Shown here one piece after another: positions 1 to 4,807 of a stretch of 5,700 bases of DNA. Both the position numbers and the translations under genes were made by a program. The notes below the pieces were generated by a model that saw only the letters and a program-made list of their open reading frames with translations, was not told the origin of the DNA and did not search any database. Source of the stretch: Candidatus Dadabacteria bacterium UBA2774 (GTDB lineage: Bacteria; Desulfobacterota_D; UBA1144; Nemesobacterales; UBA2774); contig DEIM01000069.1 in assembly GCA_002352485.1 (NCBI GenBank), positions 1 to 5,700 on the forward strand, given 5' to 3'. Position 1 is the stretch's first letter, and the number at the start of each line of letters is the position of its first letter.

Positions 1-283
1 GGCTTGGTGAGCCATTACCTCACCAACAACCTGATGGTGCGCGGACTCATCTTTAGGTGAAAGCCCGAAGGCCACCTTTTACCGCTGCTTCCATAGAAGC
101 TGTGGTCTTATCCGGTATTAGCCCAAGTTTCCCTGAGTTATCCCAGTCCTAAAGGCAGATTATCCACGTGTTACGCACCCGTCCGCCGCTCTACTCGTGA
201 CCGAAGTCACTTTCGCGCTCGACTTGCATGTGTAAAGCATACCGCCAGCGTTCGCTCTGAGCCAGGATCAAACTCTTCATGAT
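1..283 (-). rRNA. rrs: 16S ribosomal RNA, 5' part (truncated by window start)
   Basis: The plus strand at 259-276 reads GAGCCAGGATCAAACTCT, the exact complement of the universal bacterial 16S 5' primer site (AGAGTTTGATCCTGGCTC), so the gene runs on the minus strand. Matching that site to E. coli position 8 puts the mature 5' end near 283. Read from there, the expected conserved blocks follow in order: GAACGCTGGCGG, ACACATGCAAGTCGA, GGCGGACGGGTG, GTAACACGTGGATAATCTGCC, GGGATAACTC, GCTAATACCGGATA and GGTAATGGCTCACCAAGCC. The last corresponds roughly to E. coli position 280. The V1 hairpin is short and capped by CTTCGG. The remaining ~1.25 kb and any 23S, 5S or tRNA genes lie before the window. 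The lineage cannot be fixed by eye; the text is closest in feel to deltaproteobacterial-type sequences. The exact 5' nucleotide is inferred by analogy. Confidence 0.97.
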
Positions 284-328
284 AGTTTGATAAAGGATTG
301 CTCAGTTCTTAATTCGCCCGCTTATCTG

Positions 329-349
329 CTATTTAATTTTCAAAGATCA
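329..349 (-). promoter_or_regulatory. boxA-like antitermination element in the rRNA leader
   Basis: On the minus strand this reads TGATCTTTGAAAATTAAATA followed by G, the familiar TCTTTGAAAA motif that precedes 16S genes in many bacteria. It lies ~46 nt upstream of the predicted mature 16S 5' end. In other bacteria such leader elements bind NusB/NusE to keep RNA polymerase processive and to support rRNA processing. The role here is inferred from position and similarity. Confidence 0.6.
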
Positions 350-388
350 GGATATCTGTAGAAGACATCTCCCGTGAAAGGGACATAT

Positions 389-416
389 AATATAAAACAT
401 TCAAAGTGCTTGTCAA
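389..416 (-). promoter_or_regulatory. rRNA operon promoter (sigma70 type)
   Basis: On the minus strand a perfect -35 box TTGACA (plus-strand 411-416) is followed after 16 nt by TATATT (389-394), or after 18 nt by TATTAT (387-392). Each -10 choice matches the consensus at five of six positions. Transcription would start near 380-382, giving a leader of about 100 nt before the mature 16S end. A small inverted repeat, TCCC-(6)-GGGA at 370-383, lies at the start of the predicted transcript and could form a 5' hairpin. No second rRNA promoter could be placed with confidence further upstream. Confidence 0.8.
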
Positions 417-445
417 GGTGTTTTGGAAAACTTTTTTTAAATCGC
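417..445 (-). promoter_or_regulatory. A/T-rich UP-like element upstream of the rRNA promoter
   Basis: Directly upstream of the -35 box, the minus strand holds runs of A and T (ATTTAAAAAAAGTTTTCC, then AAAACACC). This matches the position and composition of UP elements that bind the alpha subunit of RNA polymerase at strong rRNA promoters. The call rests on composition and position only. Confidence 0.45.
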
Positions 446-707
446 AAAAGGAAGGAATTTCACTCTCGGAACCACCCCGAATCCTTACGCAACAATAGTG
501 TATCTAAACCCTTGAAACCATATGCCGCAAACTCAAAAAATTCGGCACGGTTAATTACTATACCTGATAAATTTCTTTTGGCTATGGTATATTTACATAA
601 TCGAATAAAAGCCCGAAAACTCTAATAATCACCAGGGGTTGAAAATATCTCATTTTGTATTAATTTATAGTGGCTTTGAAACATTATCATATAAGGGAAG
701 GTAAAGC
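446..707. other. Non-coding divergent region between the rRNA operon and the moeB-like gene
   Basis: This stretch separates the minus-strand rRNA promoter from the plus-strand gene at 708. No convincing coding sequence, tRNA or repeat is visible. A plus-strand promoter for the downstream gene must lie here, but no good -35/-10 pair was found. TATAGT at 666-671 is a five-of-six -10 candidate, yet the nearest -35-like box, TTGAAA at 639-644, is 21 nt away, which is too far for a typical sigma70 promoter. TATCAT at 685-690 is another candidate -10 without a partner. Confidence 0.5.
693..701 (+). promoter_or_regulatory. Ribosome binding site of the moeB-like gene
   Basis: AAGGGAAGG is a purine-rich Shine-Dalgarno sequence ending 6 nt before the ATG at 708. 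It supports that start codon. Confidence 0.75.
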
Positions 708-1877
708 ATGGGTCTTACAAACGATCAAATCAAACGTTACAGCAGACATTTAATAATGCCCGAGGTAGGGGTAGAGGGGCAGGAAAAGCTGGCCGCGGCA
801 AGCGTGCTGTGCATCGGCGCCGGCGGGCTAGGCTCTCCTCTTGCACTATATCTGGCCGCCGCGGGTGTGGGTCACCTGGGCATACTGGACTTTGATGTTG
901 TGGATTTCAGCAATCTCCAGAGACAGATCATCCACGGCGAAGACACCATCGGCGAGCTAAAAGTGGAGTCTGCCAAGGACAGGATCCTAAAGCTCAATTC
1001 AGATATAAAAGTTACTACATATAACGAGATGCTTACATCTGCGAACGCGATGGAGATAATAAAGGACTATGACATCGTGGTAGACGGAACGGATAACTTT
1101 GCAACTCGCTACCTCGTGAACGATTCCTGTGTACTTCTTGGAAAACCAAACGTGTACGGAAGCATATTCCGCTTCGAGGGACAGGTAAGCGTGTTTGACG
1201 CAAATAGAGGACCTTGCTACAGGTGCTTATATCCCGAGCCCCCGCCGCCCGGACTCGTTCCGAGCTGCGCAGAGGGAGGAGTGCTTGGAATACTCCCGGG
1301 AGTCATAGGCACGCTCCAGGCAGCGGAAACAGTGAAGCTTATTATCGGCAAGGGCACTCCACTAATAGGAAGGCTTCTTTTCCTTGACGTTCTGGAGATG
1401 CAGCCCCGCGAGATGAAGCTCAGAAAAGACCCCGATTGCCCAATTTGCGGACATAACGCCACCATAAAAGAGCTTATCGATTATGAAGCGTTCTGCGGCA
1501 TAGGACGGGGAGAGCTCGGACAGGAAGAAACGACGAACATTAACGAGGCTACAGAAGACGTTTTAGAGATATCCGTAGAGCAGCTTAAAGAAAAACGCGA
1601 GAACGGCAATAACGTGATACTGCTCGACGTCAGGGAATACCACGAATACGATATTGCGAGCATTGAGGACTCCGTGCTCATACCGCTTGGGGAGCTGCCC
1701 GACAGACTTGATGAGCTAAACGAAGACGACGAGATAGTCATTCACTGCCACACAGGCGGGCGCAGCATGAGGGCCACTAACTTTCTGAAAGACCAGGGGT
1801 TTAAAAACGTTAAGAACCTTGCAGGCGGCATAGACGCCTGGGCTGAGAAATTCGACCCCGACATGCCAAGATACTAA
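708..1877 (+). CDS. moeZ: MoeB/ThiF-type adenylyltransferase fused to a rhodanese sulfurtransferase (MoeZ/MOCS3-like)
   Basis: This 389-residue enzyme should adenylate the C-terminal glycine of a ubiquitin-like sulfur carrier (MoaD, ThiS or CysO type) and then help convert it to a thiocarboxylate, in the cytosol. Residues 1-250 are the E1-like domain: the nucleotide-binding loop GAGGLGSP at 37-44, DGTDN at 126-130, two zinc-binding CxxC pairs (C170/C173 and C244/C247), and PSCAEGG, whose Cys187 aligns with the conserved cysteine of MoeB. After a linker at about 255-285, residues ~287-388 form a rhodanese domain, with LLDVRE at 305-310 and active loop CHTGGRS at 347-353, where Cys347 would carry the persulfide. 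The length and order match MoeZ of actinobacteria and eukaryotic MOCS3/Uba4. The ATG has a good ribosome binding site and a terminator follows, so it is probably monocistronic. No carrier gene is adjacent, so whether it serves molybdopterin, thiamine, cysteine or tRNA thiolation cannot be told. The gene symbol reflects architecture, not proven function. Confidence 0.93.
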   Translation: MGLTNDQIKRYSRHLIMPEVGVEGQEKLAAASVLCIGAGGLGSPLALYLAAAGVGHLGILDFDVVDFSNLQRQIIHGEDTIGELKVESAKDRILKLNSDIKVTTYNEMLTSANAMEIIKDYDIVVDGTDNFATRYLVNDSCVLLGKPNVYGSIFRFEGQVSVFDANRGPCYRCLYPEPPPPGLVPSCAEGGVLGILPGVIGTLQAAETVKLIIGKGTPLIGRLLFLDVLEMQPREMKLRKDPDCPICGHNATIKELIDYEAFCGIGRGELGQEETTNINEATEDVLEISVEQLKEKRENGNNVILLDVREYHEYDIASIEDSVLIPLGELPDRLDELNEDDEIVIHCHTGGRSMRATNFLKDQGFKNVKNLAGGIDAWAEKFDPDMPRY

Positions 1878-1890
1878 TCAGACCAATAAT

Positions 1891-1921
1891 CCGGGGAGCC
1901 TATACCGGGCTCTCCGGTTTC
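1891..1921 (+). terminator. Rho-independent terminator after the moeB-rhodanese gene
   Basis: CCGGGGAGCC at 1891-1900 pairs with GGCTCTCCGG at 1908-1917 to give a 10-bp GC-rich stem with one G-U pair and a 7-nt loop. It begins 13 nt after the stop codon. The T tract is short (TTT, then CC), so termination may be incomplete. The stem is nearly symmetrical, but no opposing gene ends here. Confidence 0.75.
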
Positions 1922-2197
1922 CACATTCTGTAAGCAGAGAGGATAATATCGCCTGCTTTTCCTAACAGAGCAGACACAAGTATTAATAAAAGCGTTATTT
2001 GAAGCACGATAACGTTAAGATATCTCCACCATTAATCTAATTTCATATGCTGCAATATTTAATAACATTTGTTGCGATAATAAAGCACCAATAGTATAGT
2101 GTTACTTATTAGGCTATGCATGATTTGGCGGCTTGTTTCTTCAAGATCATCGGAAGTTTGCAAACGTTAACAATTTACTGTATTTAAAACTGTAAAC
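1922..2197. other. A/T-rich intergenic region upstream of the oxygenase gene
   Basis: No gene is supported in this stretch. Open frames are tiny (for example 23 codons from an ATG at 2116) and lack ribosome binding sites. It holds the candidate promoter at 2072-2100. An 8-bp word AACGTTAA occurs twice, at 2011-2018 and 2163-2170, the second close to the oxygenase start codon. It could be an operator half-site, but the same word also occurs inside the preceding gene and may be chance. Confidence 0.5.
2072..2100 (+). promoter_or_regulatory. Candidate sigma70 promoter for the oxygenase-carrier-acyltransferase cassette
   Basis: TTGCGA (2072-2077, four of six matches) and TATAGT (2095-2100, five of six) are separated by exactly 17 nt. 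Transcription would begin near 2107, leaving a 5' untranslated region of about 90 nt before the ATG at 2198. It is the best-spaced pair found in this region, but it was found by eye in A/T-rich DNA where chance matches are common. Confidence 0.4.
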
Positions 2198-3199
2198 ATG
2201 ATTAGCGAATTGAATAAGAACACAGATTTTAGCGCATCCTTTATAAACGACCAATCGGTTCTTCCACTCGTTATTACCCCAAATAAGGAAAATCTGTCGC
2301 TACGGGACTTGTTCGGTTTGCATAAAGATATAATCGACAAAAGCCTTCTTAAATATGGCGGGGTTTTGTTCAGGGGATTTAAATTAGATGGAGTGGATGA
2401 GTTTCAATCTATGGTGGAAGAGTCCTACGGTAATGCACTTGATTATAACGACAGAGCAACTCAAAGATCCCGGGTCAAAGGCAAAGTGTTTACAGCAACC
2501 GATTATCCGCCGGACCAGGAGATCCTGCTCCATAACGAAAGCTCTTTTGCCGCGAAGTTCCCGAGGAAAATATTCTTCTATAGTATCGAGACTGCAGACC
2601 AAGGCGGTGAAACGCCGCTTGCGGATGTCAGAAAGGTTTATAACCACCTCGAGCCTTCCATCAGAAAACCATTTGAAGACAAAGGTGTGTTGTATGTCAG
2701 AAATTTCACCGGCGGCCCATTCGGTTTCAAATGGCAGGAGGTATATCAAACCGATGACAAATCCGAAATGGAGAAGTTTTGCTCTGAATCCGATATTGAG
2801 TTTGAATGGACCAGCGAGGATAAAGTGAAGACCTGGCAGAAAAGACCCGCCACAGCTAAGCATCCTGATACTGGCGAGAGCTTATGGATAAATCACGCAA
2901 CAGTTCTTAATGTATTCGCAATCGAGCCGAAACTACGGAAAATGATGCTTAAATTTTTTAAGGAAAAAGACTTGCCTAACAACACGTTTTACGGAGACGG
3001 TGAAAGTATAGACGAAGAAACAATTCTGAAGCTAAAAAAAGCTTATGACGATAAAACAGTTTCATTCCTTTGGGAAAAAGGCGACGTCCTAATGCTGGAT
3101 AACATGATGGTCGCTCACGGTAGAAGACCTTTTTCAGGCACCAGAAAAGTTGTCGTCGCAATGGCAGGTCCTATAGCTTGGAAGGAGCTCCAAAACTAA
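2198..3199 (+). CDS. TauD/TfdA-family Fe(II)/2-oxoglutarate-dependent oxygenase (SyrP-like)
   Basis: This 333-residue protein has the fold signature of non-haem iron dioxygenases, which use O2 and 2-oxoglutarate to hydroxylate an unactivated carbon. The facial triad is visible as H112-N-E114 (LLHNESSF) and distal H307 (MVAHGRRPF). R316 in GTRKVVVAMAG should bind the 2-oxoglutarate carboxylate, and GGETPLADVRKVY at 136-148 is the conserved block that carries T139. An HxE rather than HxD triad, together with the HNESSF and RKIFFYS wording, points to the SyrP/clavaminate-synthase-like branch found near nonribosomal peptide and carrier-protein pathways rather than to true taurine dioxygenase. An in-frame stop at 2168-2170 makes 2198 the first possible ATG, although no Shine-Dalgarno sequence precedes it. 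A carrier-protein gene follows 16 nt downstream, so a carrier-tethered substrate is a reasonable inference. The substrate itself is unknown. Confidence 0.9.
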   Translation: MISELNKNTDFSASFINDQSVLPLVITPNKENLSLRDLFGLHKDIIDKSLLKYGGVLFRGFKLDGVDEFQSMVEESYGNALDYNDRATQRSRVKGKVFTATDYPPDQEILLHNESSFAAKFPRKIFFYSIETADQGGETPLADVRKVYNHLEPSIRKPFEDKGVLYVRNFTGGPFGFKWQEVYQTDDKSEMEKFCSESDIEFEWTSEDKVKTWQKRPATAKHPDTGESLWINHATVLNVFAIEPKLRKMMLKFFKEKDLPNNTFYGDGESIDEETILKLKKAYDDKTVSFLWEKGDVLMLDNMMVAHGRRPFSGTRKVVVAMAGPIAWKELQN

Positions 3200-3215
3200 A
3201 TATTAAAATCAAACC

Positions 3216-3476
3216 ATGTCTGACATATTAAAAGCACAAATTGCAGAATTTATCACAGGCAAATTAAAGGATTCAGGTAAGGGCGTTCCTGAAAACTTTG
3301 ACAACACTACACCTCTTATTACTTCTGGTCTTATAGAATCTTTGTATCTGCTCGAATTGGCCGTTTTCATAGAAGAGGAAACCGGAACACCGCTTGATCT
3401 GACTACCGTGGATTTCACCAAAGAGTGGGATACCATAGACGGCATAGTTAATTTCACACACTCCCACAGCAAGTAA
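3216..3476 (+). CDS. Free-standing acyl/peptidyl carrier protein
   Basis: This 86-residue acidic protein matches the usual size and pattern of single-domain carrier proteins (PP-binding family). The segment TPLITSGLIESLYLLELA (32-49) corresponds to the DSL attachment motif. Ser42 is the predicted site for the 4'-phosphopantetheine arm, with Glu41 in place of the usual aspartate. FIEEETG at 51-57 and WDTIDGIVNF at 71-80 fit the later helices. The wording is closer to discrete carrier proteins that work with stand-alone adenylating or acyltransferase partners than to fatty-acid AcpP. It lies 16 nt after the oxygenase and 38 nt before the GNAT gene on the same strand, so co-transcription is likely. 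No Shine-Dalgarno sequence is seen before the ATG (upstream bases ATTAAAATCAAACC). What it carries, and which enzyme loads it, cannot be read from this window. Confidence 0.88.
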   Translation: MSDILKAQIAEFITGKLKDSGKGVPENFDNTTPLITSGLIESLYLLELAVFIEEETGTPLDLTTVDFTKEWDTIDGIVNFTHSHSK

Positions 3477-3514
3477 CAGCCACAGTTGCCTCAGAGTAAG
3501 CAAGAGAGAATGTT

Positions 3515-4633
3515 ATGGATTACGAAATCATTAGGTATGAGCACAAGTACGATGATGAGATTTGTGAATTTCAAAAGCCGCTCTGGACCGCCGATTCAAA
3601 CTTAAACAAGAGCTACTTCAGATGGAAGTACTTAGAAAACCCGGTTTCCGAATCACCTAAGATTTATCTAGTCCTAAGGGCCGGCAAGCTGATAGGCTTC
3701 AGGGGACTGCAAGATATGCACTGGCAAATAGGAGGGACTCCGAATCGTTTTATAGCCCTATCCTCTATGGACTTACATATACATCAGGACCTTCGAAATA
3801 AGGGGATATATACGAATTTGATGAACTTCGTTTTGCGCGATCTAAACGAGATGGGCTACCGGTATATATTTAATTTCAGCGCAGGAACTGTTAATTATCT
3901 TAACTCTCTGGCAATGGGCTGGAAAAGTATCGGAGAAATTCATACTATGAAGATGACGAACAATATCCAAAGAAATGAGCCCGGCGCAATTAAATTTGCT
4001 AGACGCATATTGTGGAAGACAGGGGCTGCTCAGAGGCTAAAAGATTTGCTGGGCATTAGGCAATCGATTAACAAGATTCATCTTCAATCTACAACGGAGC
4101 CTCAGTCACGATTAGTCGTTGAGGATAGACCTAAGCCAAAAGAAATGGCAACTCTCGTAAAAGACCTTGTACCGATAAATAAAATTACTCTGATCAGAGA
4201 CGAAACGTACTTTAGCTGGAGATACAATAACCCGATGTCAAAATATATATTCCTATACTTGTACGACGAAGGGTTAAAGGGTTATTTGGTTTTAGGAAAT
4301 AACGGGCTTCTTATAGGAGATTATGAGACATACAATATTTATGAACTAGAAGCGGCTAGCTCTGCAATAAAAATAGAACTTTTGAATCATCTTATAAAAA
4401 TAATGGATTTTGGAACAATATCAGTTTGGGAAAGAATGCTGGATCAAGACTGTACCGATTATTTGATCTCAGAAGGATTTATAGAAGGTAATTTGAGAAA
4501 AAGTGTTAAAGATTTTACTCAAACTATCTTGATTAAATCACTTGGCAAAGATAATAGATGTGAACATCAAGGCTTAAATTTATTAGACTCACAAAATTGG
4601 GATCTTAAAATTACATACGTGCATGATTACTAA
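3515..4633 (+). CDS. GNAT-superfamily acyltransferase with two related lobes
   Basis: This 372-residue cytosolic protein carries a GNAT fold in its N-terminal part. LHIHQDLRNKGIYTNLMNFV at 87-106 is motif A, with R94-N-K-G97-I-Y as the acyl-CoA pyrophosphate loop, and MGWKSIGEIHTMKM at 134-147 is the typical end of the domain. YFRWKYLENP at 34-43 is a phrase common in large GNATs from polysaccharide and natural-product operons. A similar phrase, YFSWRYNNP at 232-240, recurs and is again followed by a strand pair (IFLYLYDEGLKGYLVLG, 245-261), so the C-terminal half looks like a second, degenerate GNAT lobe without an obvious cofactor loop. The end, NWDLKITYVHDY, is also typical of this group. 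The only ribosome binding candidate is the weak AAGAGAGAA at 3502-3510. As the last gene of the cassette it probably transfers an acyl group, perhaps from the neighbouring carrier protein. Donor and acceptor are unknown. Confidence 0.8.
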   Translation: MDYEIIRYEHKYDDEICEFQKPLWTADSNLNKSYFRWKYLENPVSESPKIYLVLRAGKLIGFRGLQDMHWQIGGTPNRFIALSSMDLHIHQDLRNKGIYTNLMNFVLRDLNEMGYRYIFNFSAGTVNYLNSLAMGWKSIGEIHTMKMTNNIQRNEPGAIKFARRILWKTGAAQRLKDLLGIRQSINKIHLQSTTEPQSRLVVEDRPKPKEMATLVKDLVPINKITLIRDETYFSWRYNNPMSKYIFLYLYDEGLKGYLVLGNNGLLIGDYETYNIYELEAASSAIKIELLNHLIKIMDFGTISVWERMLDQDCTDYLISEGFIEGNLRKSVKDFTQTILIKSLGKDNRCEHQGLNLLDSQNWDLKITYVHDY

Positions 4634-4774
4634 TTATGCTAGATGTTAGTGGGTAGAAAGAAACGACAAATATAAACGAGCATGTCTTCAGGCTCCTCAA
4701 TCCTCAACCACAATATATGTCATTGCCGAAAGTATTAATAGCGAATCCATAATTCATCTATCCACAGCATCGTA
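4634..4774. other. Intergenic region after the cassette
   Basis: No gene and no convincing terminator is visible after the GNAT stop codon. A 4-bp inverted repeat GAGC/GCTC (4678-4681 and 4692-4695) is too weak and has no T tract. With no terminator seen, read-through from the cassette into the downstream phosphotransferase gene cannot be excluded. Confidence 0.4.
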
Positions 4775-4780
4775 TATAAT
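4753..4780 (+). promoter_or_regulatory. Candidate promoter of the phosphotransferase gene
   Basis: A perfect -10 hexamer TATAAT lies at 4775-4780, 27 nt before the TTG start codon. The -35 region is poor: the best choice is TTCATC at 4753-4758, with a 16-nt spacer and three of six matches. If this promoter is used, transcription would start near 4787 and the untranslated leader would be about 20 nt, just enough for the ribosome binding site at 4795-4800. Confidence 0.5.
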
Positions 4781-4794
4781 AAGAGTCACTCTTC

Positions 4795-4800
4795 AGAGGG
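4795..4800 (+). promoter_or_regulatory. Ribosome binding site that fixes a TTG start
   Basis: AGAGGG is a strong Shine-Dalgarno match ending 7 nt before TTG at 4808. The frame stays open upstream to a stop at 4739-4741 but offers no ATG or GTG there. The first in-frame ATG downstream falls at codon 117, inside the conserved kinase fold. The TTG is therefore the best-supported start. Confidence 0.75.
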
Positions 4801-4807
4801 ATCAAAG

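Noticed and set aside
374..625. 83-codon plus-strand open frame upstream of the moeB-like gene
   Set aside because: It would begin at a GTG inside the antisense of the rRNA promoter and leader, has no ribosome binding site, and its basic, low-complexity translation resembles no family. It is best read as chance in A/T-rich regulatory DNA.
1217..1741. Minus-strand open frames inside the moeB-rhodanese gene
   Set aside because: They are shadows of a well-supported gene. Their serine-rich translations come from reading its acidic codons on the opposite strand.
2011..2170. Two copies of AACGTTAA as paired operator sites
   Set aside because: The word is only 8 bp, lies in A/T-rich DNA, and also occurs inside the coding sequence near 1807, so chance is the simplest explanation.
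2116..2187. Possible 23-codon leader peptide before the oxygenase gene
   Set aside because: No ribosome binding site precedes its ATG, it has no run of regulatory codons, and no attenuator-like hairpin follows.
2384..2863. A 159-codon minus-strand frame and a 146-codon plus-strand alternative frame inside the oxygenase gene
   Set aside because: Both lie wholly within a gene whose iron-site and 2-oxoglutarate motifs are intact, and neither shows a recognisable domain or start signal.
4678..4695. GAGC/GCTC inverted repeat as a terminator of the cassette
   Set aside because: The stem is only 4 bp with a 10-nt loop and there is no T tract after it.
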